The position numbers and the translations under genes were made by a program. A stretch of DNA of 64,000 nucleotides. Origin: Acidovorax sp. NCPPB 4044. GTDB taxonomy: Bacteria > Pseudomonadota > Gammaproteobacteria > Burkholderiales > Burkholderiaceae_C. The notes beneath the pieces were generated by a model. That model saw nothing but the letters and a program-made list of their open reading frames with translations. It ran no database searches and was not told the origin of the DNA. The stretch spans positions 2,510,001 to 2,574,000 of the forward strand of contig NZ_JAMCOS010000001.1 in NCBI RefSeq assembly GCF_028069655.1, read 5' to 3'. The stretch's first letter is position 1. The number at the start of each line of letters is the position of its first letter. Positions 45,356 through 54,418 of this stretch are shown piece after piece.

Positions 45356-46672
45356 ATGCCCGGCCATTCCGACCCCGGCTTCGACACGCTCGCGCTGCAC
45401 GCAGGCGCCGTGCCCGATCCCGCCACCGGCGCGCGCGCCGTGCCCATCCACCTGACGACGTCGTTCGTCTTCGAATCGAGCGACCATGCAGCCTCGCTCT
45501 TCAACCTGGAGCGGCCGGGGCACGTCTACAGCCGCATCAGCAACCCGACCAATGCCGTGCTGGAGCAGCGCGTGTCGGCGCTGGAGGGTGGCGTGGGCGC
45601 CATCGCGGTGGCGAGCGGCCAGGCCGCGCTGCACCTGGCGATCTGCACGCTGATGGGCGCGGGCGGGCACATCGTGGCCAGCACGGCGCTCTACGGCGGA
45701 TCGCAGAACCTGCTGCACTACACGCTGCGGCGCTTCGGCATCGAGACCACCTTCGTGCGGCCCGGCGACCTGGACGGCTGGCGCGCCGCCGTGCGGCCCG
45801 AGACGCGCCTCTTCTTCGGCGAAACCGTGGGCAACCCGGGCCTCGACGTGCTGGACATCCCCGCCGTGGCCGGGATCGCGCATGGCGCGGGCGTGCCGCT
45901 GCTGGTCGATTCGACCCTCACCTCGCCCTGGCTGATCCGGCCCTTCGAGCACGGGGCCGACCTGGTCTACCACTCGGCCACCAAGTTCCTCTCGGGCCAC
46001 GGCACGGTGATCGGCGGCGTGGTGGTGGACGGCGGCAGCTTCGACTGGGACGCCTCGGGGCGCTTCCCGGAGCTGGCCGCGCCCTACGCGGGCTTCCACG
46101 GCATGGTGTTCGCTGAGGAATCCACCGTGGGCGGCTTCCTGCTGCGCGCGCGGCGCGAGGGGCTGCGCGACTTCGGCGCCTGCATGAGCCCGCACACGGC
46201 GTGGCTGATCCTGCAGGGCATCGAGACGCTGCCGCTGCGCATGGAGCGGCACATGCGCAACACGGAGCGCGTGGTCGGGTTCCTGGCCGCGCACCCGTTC
46301 GTGGCGCGCGTGGGCCATCCGCTGCTCGAATCCCACCCCAGCCATGCGCTCGCGCAGCGGCTGCTGCCGCGCGGCGCGGGCTCGGTCTTCAGCTTCGACC
46401 TGCGCGGCGACCGCGCGCAGGGCCGCGCCTTCATCGAATCGCTCAAGGTGTTCAGCCACCTCGCCAACGTGGGGGACTGCCGCAGCCTGGTGATCCACCC
46501 GGCCAGCACCACGCATTTCCGCATGGACGACGAGGCGCTCGTGCAGGCGGGCATCACGCAGGGCACCATCCGCCTCTCGATCGGGCTGGAAGACCCCGAC
46601 GACCTCATCGACGACCTGAAGCGCGCGCTCAAGGCGGCCGAGAAGGCCGGCAGCGGAAAGGCGGGTGCGTGA
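45356..46672 (+). CDS. O-acetylhomoserine/O-succinylhomoserine sulfhydrylase (Cys/Met metabolism PLP enzyme)
   Basis: This PLP enzyme of the cystathionine gamma-synthase family most likely makes homocysteine from acylated homoserine and sulfide. The 438-residue protein has YSRISNPTNAVLEQRVSALE, ASGQAALHL, and the PLP-lysine motif YHSATKFLSGHGT. Its length and the HPASTTH block fit the MetY/OAH-sulfhydrylase group better than the shorter MetZ. AGGAG lies seven bases before the ATG. The stop overlaps the start of an alpha/beta hydrolase gene (TGATG), so the two are translationally coupled. Confidence 0.88.
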   Translation: MPGHSDPGFDTLALHAGAVPDPATGARAVPIHLTTSFVFESSDHAASLFNLERPGHVYSRISNPTNAVLEQRVSALEGGVGAIAVASGQAALHLAICTLMGAGGHIVASTALYGGSQNLLHYTLRRFGIETTFVRPGDLDGWRAAVRPETRLFFGETVGNPGLDVLDIPAVAGIAHGAGVPLLVDSTLTSPWLIRPFEHGADLVYHSATKFLSGHGTVIGGVVVDGGSFDWDASGRFPELAAPYAGFHGMVFAEESTVGGFLLRARREGLRDFGACMSPHTAWLILQGIETLPLRMERHMRNTERVVGFLAAHPFVARVGHPLLESHPSHALAQRLLPRGAGSVFSFDLRGDRAQGRAFIESLKVFSHLANVGDCRSLVIHPASTTHFRMDDEALVQAGITQGTIRLSIGLEDPDDLIDDLKRALKAAEKAGSGKAGA

Positions 46673-47514
46673 TGCAGGTGACCGTGAACGGCCACGCGGC
46701 CTATGCCTACACGGGCGGCAAGCCCTTCGACGCGGCCCGGCCCACCGTGGTCATGGTGCACGGCGTGCTCAACGACCACAGCGTGTGGGGTTTCCAGAGC
46801 CGCCACCTCGCCCACCACGGCCGGAACGTGCTGGCCGTGGACCTGCCCGGCCACGGCCGCAGCCAGGGCGATGCGCCCGAGAGCGTGGAACAGGCCGCCG
46901 ACTTCGTGCGGGCGCTGCTGCGCGCCCTGGGCGTGGAGCGCGCGGCGCTCGTGGGCCACAGCTGGGGATCGCTGATCGCGCTGGAGGCGGCCGCGCGGCT
47001 CGGGCCCGCTGCCACACACCTGGCCATGGTGGGCACGGCCTACCCGATGAAGGTCTCGCCCGCGCTCATCGAGGCCGCGCTGAACGAGCCCGAGAAAGCA
47101 CTGCGCATGGTGAACGTGTTCTCGCGCAGCAGCCTCGCCTCGCCCTCCGGCGCGGGCTTCTGGGCCTTCGGCGCCGGCATGGCGCTCGGGCGGCGCGTGC
47201 TGCGCAGCAACCCGCGGGTCAACGTGTTCCACCGCGGCTTCCTGGCATGCGACCGCTATGCCGGCGCCGAAGCGGCCATCGCCGCCCTCGCCTGCCCGGT
47301 GCTGTTCGCGCTGGGCGCGCAGGACCAGATGACGCAGCCCCGCGCCGCGCAGGGGCTGATCGCTGCGGCGCGCGATGCCGGCCTGTCGGTGCGCGTCGAG
47401 ATGCTGCCCGTGGGCCACCACCAGATGACCGAAGCGCCCGAGGAAACGCTGGCCGCGCTGCGCGCGTTCCTGGGCACGCAGCGGCCGGCCGGCGGCACCG
47501 TGGGGGATGCTTGA
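46672..47514 (+). CDS. Alpha/beta-hydrolase
   Basis: This 280-residue enzyme has the alpha/beta-hydrolase fold: MVHGVLNDHSVW (oxyanion region), DLPGHGRSQG, the nucleophile elbow GHSWGS with Ser at about 104, an acid Asp in LGAQDQMTQP and the catalytic His in PVGHHQM. No signal peptide is seen. It overlaps the sulfhydrylase gene by TGATG. A role with acyl-homoserine or acyl-ester metabolism is plausible from context but cannot be shown. Confidence 0.86.
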   Translation: MQVTVNGHAAYAYTGGKPFDAARPTVVMVHGVLNDHSVWGFQSRHLAHHGRNVLAVDLPGHGRSQGDAPESVEQAADFVRALLRALGVERAALVGHSWGSLIALEAAARLGPAATHLAMVGTAYPMKVSPALIEAALNEPEKALRMVNVFSRSSLASPSGAGFWAFGAGMALGRRVLRSNPRVNVFHRGFLACDRYAGAEAAIAALACPVLFALGAQDQMTQPRAAQGLIAAARDAGLSVRVEMLPVGHHQMTEAPEETLAALRAFLGTQRPAGGTVGDA

Positions 47515-47524
47515 AGCCAAACAA

Positions 47525-47577
47525 GCTCCATGCCGCCGTATCCATTCAATAGTTTGCTATTAATTCAATAGCAATCC
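47525..47577 (-). repeat. Dispersed intergenic repeat, copy B
   Basis: This is the inverted copy of the element at 40851-40902, with four differences in 52 bases. It starts 10 bp after the hydrolase stop codon and lies opposite to that gene's direction. Both internal inverted repeats are kept. Confidence 0.85.
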
Positions 47578-47665
47578 AGTGCCACCCCGGCCTTTCGCCG
47601 CCATGGCAGGGCCGGGCCTGCGGTGGAACCCCGGCCGATCCGGCTGCTTCACATGGGAGCGCACC

Positions 47666-49045
47666 ATGCCTTCATCCGATTCCCCCGTCGCCGCGCTGTG
47701 GCGCCTGGCCGGCCTGCCCGGGCAGGCGCTCGATGGGCTCGAGCTACCGGGGCGCGATCCGGTCTTCCCGTCGTCGTTCGCGGTGGGCACCGCCGCGCAG
47801 GCCTCCATCGCCGCCGCCGCACTGGCCGCCTGCGAGCTGGGGCACGTGCGCGGCGCCGGGCGCCAGCGCGTGTCGGTCGATGCGCTGCACGCGGCCGTGG
47901 AGTGTTCGGGCTGGTTCGCGCTGGACGGCGTGGCGCCCGATCCGTGGGACACGTTCTCGGGCCTCTACCGCTGCGCGGACGGCCACGTCCGGGTGCATGC
48001 CAACTTCGCCCACCACCGGGACGGCGCCCTGCGGCTGCTGGGCCTGCCGCCGGAAACCGCCACGCGGGCCGACGCGGAGCGGGCGTTGGCCGGCTGGGGC
48101 GCGCTGGATTTCGAGACCGCCGCCGCCGGACGCGGGCTGGTGGCCACCGCGCTGCGCACCTTCGCCGGGTGGGACGCCACGCCCCAGGCCCAGGCCATCG
48201 CCGCGCAGCCGGTGATGTCGATCGAACGCATCGGCGATGCGCCGCCCCTGGTGCTGCCGCCGATGGCGGACGGCGCGCGGCCGCTGGCCGGCCTGCGCGT
48301 GCTGGACCTGACCCGCGTGCTCGCCGGCCCGGTCGCCGGACGCGCGCTGGCGGCGCTGGGCGCGGACACGTTGCTCGTCAACGCGCCGCACCTGCCCAAC
48401 ATCGAGGCGATCGCGGACACGAGCCGCGGCAAGCGTTCGGCGCACGCCGACCTGCGCACGGCCGAAGGGCGCGATGCGCTCTGGCAGGCGGCGGAAGGCG
48501 CGCACGTGTTCTCGCAGGGCTACCGGCCCGGGGGCCTGGGCGCGCTCGGGTTCTCGCCGCAGGCGCTGGCCGGGCGGCGGCCGGGCATCGTCTGCGTGTC
48601 GCTCACGGCCTATGGCACGCAGGGCCCGTGGGCCGGCCGCCGGGGCTTCGATTCGCTGGTGCAGACCGCCATGGGCTTCAACCACGCCGAGGGCGAGGCC
48701 GACGGCAGCGGCCGGCCGCGCGCGCTGCCGATGCAGATCCTCGACCAGGCCAGCGGCTGGCTCATGGCCTTCGGCGCGGCGGCCGCGCTGCGCCGCCAGC
48801 AGCAGGAGGGCGGCAGCTGGCATGTGCAGGTGTCGCTCGCGCAGACGGGGCACTGGCTGCGCGGCCTGGGCCGCGTGCCCGGCGGGCTGCGGGCCGCGAA
48901 GCCGGATTTCGGCCCCTACCTGGAAGAAGCGGATTCGGGCTTTGGCCGGTTGCGGGCCGTGCGCCCCAGCGCCGTGCTGGAACGCACGCCGGCGCGCTAC
49001 GACAGGCGCTCGGATCCACCGGGCAGCTCGCCGCTGCGCTGGTGA
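47666..49045 (+). CDS. Class III CoA-transferase (CaiB/BaiF family)
   Basis: Enzymes of this family move CoA between carboxylic acids. The 459-residue protein has an N-terminal part that looks like a degenerate family repeat (about 1-190) and a C-terminal CaiB-type domain starting GLRVLDLTRVLAGPVAGRAL, followed by DTSRGKRSAHADLRT, SLTAYGTQGPWAGRRGFDSLVQ (candidate catalytic Asp in GFDSLVQ) and LPMQILDQASGWLMAFGA. The start at 47666 has GGGAG upstream. Its last 49 bp overlap the 3' end of the convergent HAD gene. The substrate acid is unknown. Confidence 0.85.
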   Translation: MPSSDSPVAALWRLAGLPGQALDGLELPGRDPVFPSSFAVGTAAQASIAAAALAACELGHVRGAGRQRVSVDALHAAVECSGWFALDGVAPDPWDTFSGLYRCADGHVRVHANFAHHRDGALRLLGLPPETATRADAERALAGWGALDFETAAAGRGLVATALRTFAGWDATPQAQAIAAQPVMSIERIGDAPPLVLPPMADGARPLAGLRVLDLTRVLAGPVAGRALAALGADTLLVNAPHLPNIEAIADTSRGKRSAHADLRTAEGRDALWQAAEGAHVFSQGYRPGGLGALGFSPQALAGRRPGIVCVSLTAYGTQGPWAGRRGFDSLVQTAMGFNHAEGEADGSGRPRALPMQILDQASGWLMAFGAAAALRRQQQEGGSWHVQVSLAQTGHWLRGLGRVPGGLRAAKPDFGPYLEEADSGFGRLRAVRPSAVLERTPARYDRRSDPPGSSPLRW

Positions 49046-49752
49046 GCCGCGCCCAGCGCGGGCGTGAGCAGGCGGCACAGGCCGGTGAGGTCTTCGACGG
49101 TATCCGGCGCCGCGCCCTCGTGCGGCCAGACACCCGCGCCCCGGTTGATCCACACGGCCTGCATGCCGGCCTGCATCGCGCCGTGGGCGTCGAGCGTGGC
49201 ATCGTCGCCCACGTGGAGCACCGCCTCGGGCGGCACGCCCAGTTGCTCGGCCGCCGCGTGGAAAATGCGCGGGTCGGGCTTGGCGATGCCGAATTCACGC
49301 GCCGTCACGCTGCCCTGGAAATAGCCGTGGATGCCGATGATCCGCAGGTTGGCGTTGCCATTGGAGAGGGCCAGCACGGGATAGCGCTCGGCCAGGAATT
49401 CGAGCGCGGCGATGGCGTCGTCGTACAGAGCCACGCGCTGGCGCTCGGCGAAGAACACATCGAACGCGGCATCGGTGAGGGATTCGTCGTCGCCCGCGCG
49501 CCGCAGCGCGGTGCGGATGCTCTCGCGGCGCAGCGCGCTCAGATCGTGCGACAGGTGGGCATGCGCCTGGAGCACCTCGGCGCGGATCACGGCATCGGAC
49601 TGCGGATCGGCCAGCAGCGCGGCGGCGGCCGGCGCATGCGGCGCGAGCCAGTCGTTCATCACCTGGCGGGCCCGGTGGATGGTGGGCCAGACCGGCCAGA
49701 GGGTGTCGTCGAGATCGAGGGTAACGGCGCGGATGCGGGCGGTATCGAGCAT
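48997..49752 (-). CDS. HAD-family hydrolase
   Basis: This 251-residue haloacid-dehalogenase-type hydrolase, probably a phosphatase, has motif I DLDDTLWPVW (nucleophile Asp), motif II LALSNGNANL, the motif III Lys in FGIAKPDPRIF and motif IV HVGDDATLDAHGA. The start is the ATG at 49752; the frame extends upstream but without family sequence. It is divergent from hemH (86 bp between starts) and overlaps the 3' end of the CoA-transferase gene on the other strand. The substrate is not predictable. Confidence 0.88.
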   Translation of the reverse strand: MLDTARIRAVTLDLDDTLWPVWPTIHRARQVMNDWLAPHAPAAAALLADPQSDAVIRAEVLQAHAHLSHDLSALRRESIRTALRRAGDDESLTDAAFDVFFAERQRVALYDDAIAALEFLAERYPVLALSNGNANLRIIGIHGYFQGSVTAREFGIAKPDPRIFHAAAEQLGVPPEAVLHVGDDATLDAHGAMQAGMQAVWINRGAGVWPHEGAAPDTVEDLTGLCRLLTPALGAAHQRSGELPGGSERLS

Positions 49753-49838
49753 GGTGGCCGAGAATAGCGCAACCGTTTGCCACAATGCCCCGGCGCGCCC
49801 CCCGGCCGCCGTGCCCCCATCCCTCAACGACCGACCCG

Positions 49839-50912
49839 ATGCCGTCCATGCCCGCGCCCGCCGCCGCCCACCTGCCGACCGCCTCGCCGCCCACCACCCG
49901 CACCGCGGTGCTCCTGTGTAACCTGGGCACGCCGGAGGCGCCCACCGCGCCCGCGCTGCGGCGCTACCTGGGGCAGTTCCTGGCCGACCCGCGCATCGTG
50001 GAGATCCCGCGCGCCGTGTGGCTGCCGATCCTGCACGGCATCATCCTGCGCATCCGCCCCGCCAGGTCGGCCGCCAAGTACGCCAGCATCTGGATGCCCG
50101 AGGGCTCGCCGCTCGCCGTCTGGACCGAGCGGCAGGCCACGCTGCTGCGCGGCTGGCTGGGCGAGGCGGGCCTGCGCGTGCAGGTGCGCCACGCCATGCG
50201 CTACGGGCAGCCTTCCATCGCCGCGCAGCTGGAGGCGCTCCAGGCGAGCGGCGTGGACCGCGTGCTGGTGCTGCCGCTCTACCCGCAGTATTCGGGCACC
50301 ACCACGGCCAGCGTGGTGGACGACGTCTGCGCCTACGCAACCCGCACGCGGCGGCTGCCGGAGCTGCGCTTCGTCAACCGCTACCACGACGACCCGGGCT
50401 ACATCGGCGCGCTGGCGCAAAGCGTGCGCGCGCACTGGCAGCGCGAGGGCGGGCCGGCCGAGCTGCTGGTGATGAGCTTCCACGGCATCCCGGAGCGCGC
50501 GGTGCGCCTGGGCGATCCCTACCAGCAGGAGTGCCTGGCCACGGCCTCGCTGCTGGCCCTGGCCCTGGGCCTGCCGCCCGAGCGCTACCGCGTGACCTTC
50601 CAATCGCGCTTCGGCAAGGCGAAATGGCTGGAACCCTATACCGAGCCTTCGCTGATCGCCCTGGCGCAGCAGGGCACGCGCAGCGTCGATGTGATGTGCC
50701 CCGGCTTCACCAGCGACTGCCTCGAAACGCTGGAGGAAATCAACCAGGAGGCGCGAGAGGCGTTCCTGCACGCGGGCGGCAAGGACTTCCGCTACATCCC
50801 GTGCCTGAATGGCGACAACGCCTGGATCACCGCGCTCAGCCAGATCGCGCAGCAGCACCTCGCAGGCTGGGAAACCGGCCCGGCGCGCACCGCCGCGGCC
50901 ACGGCCGCCTGA
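49839..50912 (+). CDS. hemH: Ferrochelatase
   Basis: HemH inserts ferrous iron into protoporphyrin IX (or coproporphyrin in some bacteria) to complete heme. The 357-residue protein begins with a short Ala/Pro stretch, then TAVLLCNLGTPEAPT, LPLYPQYSGTTTASV, the catalytic His in MSFHGIPERAV, FQSRFGKAKWLEPYT and CPGFTSDCLETLEEI. I choose the ATG at 49839; an in-frame ATG at 49848 and another at 49785 are possible, and no start has a strong ribosome site. The sensor-kinase gene follows 22 bp later. Confidence 0.94.
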   Translation: MPSMPAPAAAHLPTASPPTTRTAVLLCNLGTPEAPTAPALRRYLGQFLADPRIVEIPRAVWLPILHGIILRIRPARSAAKYASIWMPEGSPLAVWTERQATLLRGWLGEAGLRVQVRHAMRYGQPSIAAQLEALQASGVDRVLVLPLYPQYSGTTTASVVDDVCAYATRTRRLPELRFVNRYHDDPGYIGALAQSVRAHWQREGGPAELLVMSFHGIPERAVRLGDPYQQECLATASLLALALGLPPERYRVTFQSRFGKAKWLEPYTEPSLIALAQQGTRSVDVMCPGFTSDCLETLEEINQEAREAFLHAGGKDFRYIPCLNGDNAWITALSQIAQQHLAGWETGPARTAAATAA

Positions 50913-50934
50913 CGCGCATACGGGCCCAATCGCC

Positions 50935-52614
50935 ATGTTCCGCATCCGCCTTTCCCTGGCCTTCGCCGCGCTGGTGGCGCTGGTGTGCATGCAGGCCGCC
51001 TTCGTCTACTGGGGCGCGAACCGCGTCTACAACTTCACGCAGCACAGCCGGCTCGCGAGCGACATCCTCACCGAGCTGAACGAACTCGCCGCCAACAAGC
51101 AGCGCCTGCGCGTCTGGGCCTCGCAGCGGCTCATGAACGTCGATGCGTCGGTGGAGGTCCGCGATGCGCTGCTCGCGAGCATGAAGAAGAACGCGGCCCA
51201 GCTGCGCCAGCTCACCGAGCGCGACACCGCCCTCTGGGCCGAGATGGCCGAGAACGAAGGCATCGCCACGCCGCCCGAGGTGCCCGAGCTGAACGCCGCG
51301 GCACGGCTCTTCGACACCAACATCGCGGCCGTGCAGGCGCGCCTCGTGCTGCTGCAGCCGCTGCAGCCCGGCGCGGAATTCGCGTCGGTGTGGCAGGAGC
51401 TGAACCAGGTGTTCGACATGGCCGACGGCCGCGACCTGCGCGAACTGCTGGGAGGCGCCATCGAGCGCCAGCGCCGCGCGGTGCCCATGGCGCGCGCCGA
51501 CACCGAGCGCGGGCTGCGCGAGCTGCGCACCCAGGCGGTGGGCATGGCCATCCTGACGCTGGCCACCGCCATCGTGCTGGCCGTGCACCTCACGCGCCGG
51601 CTGCAGCGGCCGCTCGACCGCCTGCTGGCCGGCACGCGCGCGCTGCAGGCCGGCGCGCTCGACCACCGCGTGGAAACGGGCTCGCGCGACGAGTTCGACC
51701 GCGTGGCCGAGCATTTCAATGCCATGGCGGCCGAGCTGCAGGAGCACCGCCGCATGGCCGATGCCGCGCGCCGCCGGCTGGAAGACGCCGTCGAGGCCCG
51801 CACCGCCGAGCTGCGCACGGCCCACGAGGCGCTGCAGCGCAGCGACGAACGGCGCCGCCAGCTGTTCGCCGATCTGAGCCACGAACTGCGCACGCCCGCC
51901 ACCGCCATCCGCGGCGAGGCCGAGATCGCGCTGCGCGGCGGCGACCGCCCGCCCGCCGAATACCGCCAGACCCTGGTGCGCATCGTGGGCGCGGTGGAGC
52001 AACTCACCGGCGTCGTGGAAGACCTGATGCTCGTGGCGCGCGCCGAGGCCGACCAGCTCGTCATGCGGCCCGCTCGCATGTGCCTGGGCGCCCTGCTGCG
52101 CGACGCGGCCGAGCAGGCGGAGGCGCTGGGTGCGCTGCACGGCGTGCACGTGCGGCTGGAATCCGCCCTTGCGCCGGACGGCGCCGCGCCCACGGACGAC
52201 GACCTGAGCGAAGTGCCCCTGCTGCACGCGGATGCCGAACGGCTGCGCCAGGCGCTCATGATCGTGCTGGACAACGCCGTGCGCTACTCGCATGCCGGGG
52301 GCACGGTGCGCCTGGGCTGGCGGATGGCGGGCGACGGCGGCGTGGACATCGAGGTGCGCGACGAAGGCATCGGCATCGACGCGGAAGAGCTTCCGCTCGT
52401 GTTCCAGCGCTTCATGCGCGGCAGCCGCGCACGGGCGCACCGCGCGGACGGCACCGGCATCGGCCTGTCGATCGCCCAATCCATCGTCGAGGCGCACCAC
52501 GGCCACGTCGCGATCGAGAGCGCACAGCCCGGGGGCACCCGGGTGCGCCTGCACCTGCCCCCTGCCTGCGTGGCCCCCGCCGGCGCGCAGGCGCCCGAAG
52601 GACTCCAGCCATGA
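50935..52614 (+). CDS. Membrane sensor histidine kinase
   Basis: This is a 559-residue two-component kinase. An N-terminal membrane segment (about 5-25), a helical periplasmic domain of about 170 residues, and a second membrane segment (about 203-222) are followed by a HAMP domain and a coiled coil. HisKA has His316 in LSHELRTPA; the HATPase has LDNAVRYSHAGG (N box), VRDEGIGID (G1) and GTGIGLSIAQSIV (G2). The periplasmic sensor is alpha-helical and has no recognised ligand site. The response-regulator gene follows 73 bp later. Confidence 0.93.
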   Translation: MFRIRLSLAFAALVALVCMQAAFVYWGANRVYNFTQHSRLASDILTELNELAANKQRLRVWASQRLMNVDASVEVRDALLASMKKNAAQLRQLTERDTALWAEMAENEGIATPPEVPELNAAARLFDTNIAAVQARLVLLQPLQPGAEFASVWQELNQVFDMADGRDLRELLGGAIERQRRAVPMARADTERGLRELRTQAVGMAILTLATAIVLAVHLTRRLQRPLDRLLAGTRALQAGALDHRVETGSRDEFDRVAEHFNAMAAELQEHRRMADAARRRLEDAVEARTAELRTAHEALQRSDERRRQLFADLSHELRTPATAIRGEAEIALRGGDRPPAEYRQTLVRIVGAVEQLTGVVEDLMLVARAEADQLVMRPARMCLGALLRDAAEQAEALGALHGVHVRLESALAPDGAAPTDDDLSEVPLLHADAERLRQALMIVLDNAVRYSHAGGTVRLGWRMAGDGGVDIEVRDEGIGIDAEELPLVFQRFMRGSRARAHRADGTGIGLSIAQSIVEAHHGHVAIESAQPGGTRVRLHLPPACVAPAGAQAPEGLQP

Positions 52615-52687
52615 ACCCAACACACGCCCAGATCACCCCACGCGCCTTCCCGCACCGCGCAGGCCGCCACCGCAGAGAGGCCGCGCG

Positions 52688-53380
52688 ATGAGCCAGTCCC
52701 CGATCCTGATCGTGGAAGACGATCCGCGCGTCTCCGACTTCCTGCAGCGCGGCCTGCGCGCGGAGGGCTACGGCGTGCAGCTTGCGCGCACCGGGACCGA
52801 GGGCCTGGAACTCGCGCGCACCGGCGAGCACGGGCTGCTGATCCTCGACGTGATGCTGCCGGGCATGACGGGGCTCGACCTCTGCCAGTCGCTGCGGGCC
52901 GAAGGGCTGCAGGTGCCGGTGCTGATGCTCACCGCGCTCAGCACCATCGAGGACAAGGTGAACGGCCTGAAGCTCGGCGCGGACGACTACCTCACCAAGC
53001 CCTTCGCCTTCGAGGAATTGCTGGCGCGCATCGAGGCGCTGTTGCGCCGCGGCCGCGAGCAGCGGCCCAAGGCCACCGCGCTGCAGGTGGCCGACCTGGT
53101 GCTGGACCTCGAACGCATGCAGGCCAGCCGTGCGGGCAAGCCCATCGCGCTCACCGCCAAGGAGCTGGCCTTCCTGGAACTGCTCATGAGCGCTCCGGGC
53201 CGGCTCTGCAGCCGCGAGCGCATCCTCTCCAACGTGTGGGGCGTGCACGAGGACCCGCTCACCAACGTGGTGGACGTGTACGTGCGCCGCCTGCGCGCCA
53301 AGATCGACGACGGCCACCCGGTCGCCCTGCTGAAGACCGTGCGCGGGCTGGGCTACCGCCTGGACGACAGCGTGGCATGA
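52688..53380 (+). CDS. OmpR-family response regulator
   Basis: This 230-residue DNA-binding regulator is the likely partner of the kinase just upstream. The receiver (1-120) has ILIVEDDPRV, acceptor Asp54 in LILDVMLPG and Lys in LTKPF. The winged-helix domain (130-225) has LTAKELAFLELLMS, the recognition-helix stretch TNVVDVYVRRLRAKID, and VRGLGYRL. The phased TTCAT motifs that follow at 53430-53490 may be its target sites. Confidence 0.95.
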   Translation: MSQSPILIVEDDPRVSDFLQRGLRAEGYGVQLARTGTEGLELARTGEHGLLILDVMLPGMTGLDLCQSLRAEGLQVPVLMLTALSTIEDKVNGLKLGADDYLTKPFAFEELLARIEALLRRGREQRPKATALQVADLVLDLERMQASRAGKPIALTAKELAFLELLMSAPGRLCSRERILSNVWGVHEDPLTNVVDVYVRRLRAKIDDGHPVALLKTVRGLGYRLDDSVA

Positions 53381-53429
53381 CGTGACGTGATGTGACTGGA
53401 AAGCCGGGGGAGTGCGCGGCCCGCGCGCA

Positions 53430-53490
53430 TTCATCCTGCGTTCATGAAGCCGTCAGCGGACCTTCATCGCGCAGCACGGCCTGCGTTCAT
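53430..53490 (+). promoter_or_regulatory. Helically phased TTCAT array (candidate regulator binding sites)
   Basis: TTCAT occurs at 53430, 53441, 53463 and 53486, spaced 11, 22 and 23 bp, that is on one face of the helix. Three copies extend to GCRTTCAT (53427, 53438, 53483). The array lies between the response-regulator stop and the NTF2-like gene. OmpR-family regulators typically bind direct repeats spaced one helical turn. Confidence 0.5.
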
Positions 53491-53575
53491 GCGAGCGCCG
53501 AACAATGAAGTCCTGCCCCGATGAAAGGCAGCACCGCAAAAAACGGTGATTTGTTCGACTCTCCAAGGAACCCTC

Positions 53576-54055
53576 ATGACCATGATCCGCGCAGCTTCCA
53601 TCGCAGCCACCGTGCTCGGCCTCTCGGCCCCTGTCTTCGCACAGGCGCCGGCCGCGGCGCAAGGCTGCCAGCCCATCACCGAAAAGCAGGTGACGGCCCT
53701 GTTCGATCGCTGGAACGCGTCGCTGCAGACGCTGGACCCCGACAAGGTGGTCGCCAACTATGCACCGGACGGCGTGCTGCTGGCCACGGTATCCAACCAG
53801 CCCCGCACGACCACGGCGCAGATCCATGACTATTTCGTGAAGTTCCTGAAGGGCCACCCCGAGGGCAAGATCGACAGCCGCGTGGTGCGCATCGGCTGCA
53901 ACGTGGCGCAGGACGTGGGCACCTACACGTTCGCGTTCAAGGACGGCAAGAAGGTGCATGCCCGCTACACCTACGTGTACGAGTTCGTGAACGGCGACTG
54001 GAAGATCGCCCACCACCACTCCTCGGCCATGCCCGAGACGGTCGCCGCCAATTAA
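53576..54055 (+). CDS. Periplasmic NTF2-like protein (DUF4440/SgcJ-type)
   Basis: The 159-residue product has a signal peptide (MTMIRAASIAATVLGLSAPV, cleaved near VFA-QAP), so it should be exported. The rest is an NTF2-like cone fold as in DUF4440/SgcJ or CaMKII-association-domain proteins: KQVTALFDRWNASLQTLDPD, VVANYAPDGVLLATV, and VYEFVNGDWKIAHHHSS near the end. Members are ligand-binding or of unknown role. AAGGAA precedes the ATG by five bases. Position after the TTCAT array suggests control by the two-component system upstream. Confidence 0.85.
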   Translation: MTMIRAASIAATVLGLSAPVFAQAPAAAQGCQPITEKQVTALFDRWNASLQTLDPDKVVANYAPDGVLLATVSNQPRTTTAQIHDYFVKFLKGHPEGKIDSRVVRIGCNVAQDVGTYTFAFKDGKKVHARYTYVYEFVNGDWKIAHHHSSAMPETVAAN

Positions 54056-54418
54056 CGCGGCGGGGCACGGACCGTGCGGCGGCGTGCATTGCGCCACCGC
54101 GGCACGGCGCCGCAGCCCTCTTCCTTCCCCTCGCCACGCCGGGACCTCAGCGCCCCGGTGGCCCAGGAACGCAATCGCCATGGCCCACCCCCATCCGCTC
54201 CCATCGCACCCGGCCGCACCATGCGCCGCGGTGCGTTATCGGCACCTCTTCCACGACCATGCCCCCTGCCAGCCGCAGCGGGCCCGGCGCCATGCGCGGC
54301 CGCAGCCGCCGGGCGCGGGGGACGGGCCATCGCCCGGCTGAAGCGGTGGCGGCCACGTAACGTACAGGCAAAGGCAAGGGCCGCCGCAGCGGCCCCTGCC
54401 GGAACAGGCCGCGCCGGG
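54056..54418. other. Gap between convergent NTF2-like and phasin-like genes
   Basis: This 363-bp GC-rich stretch has no supported gene. The only structured element is the hairpin at 54373-54400. Confidence 0.45.
54373..54400 (-). terminator. Hairpin after the phasin-like gene
   Basis: GGCA-a-GGGCCGC and GCGGCCC-c-TGCC form a 12-position stem with one internal mismatch and a CGCA loop. On the minus strand it is followed by TTTGCC. It stands about 19 bp after the stop of the phasin-like gene and probably ends its transcript. Confidence 0.6.
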
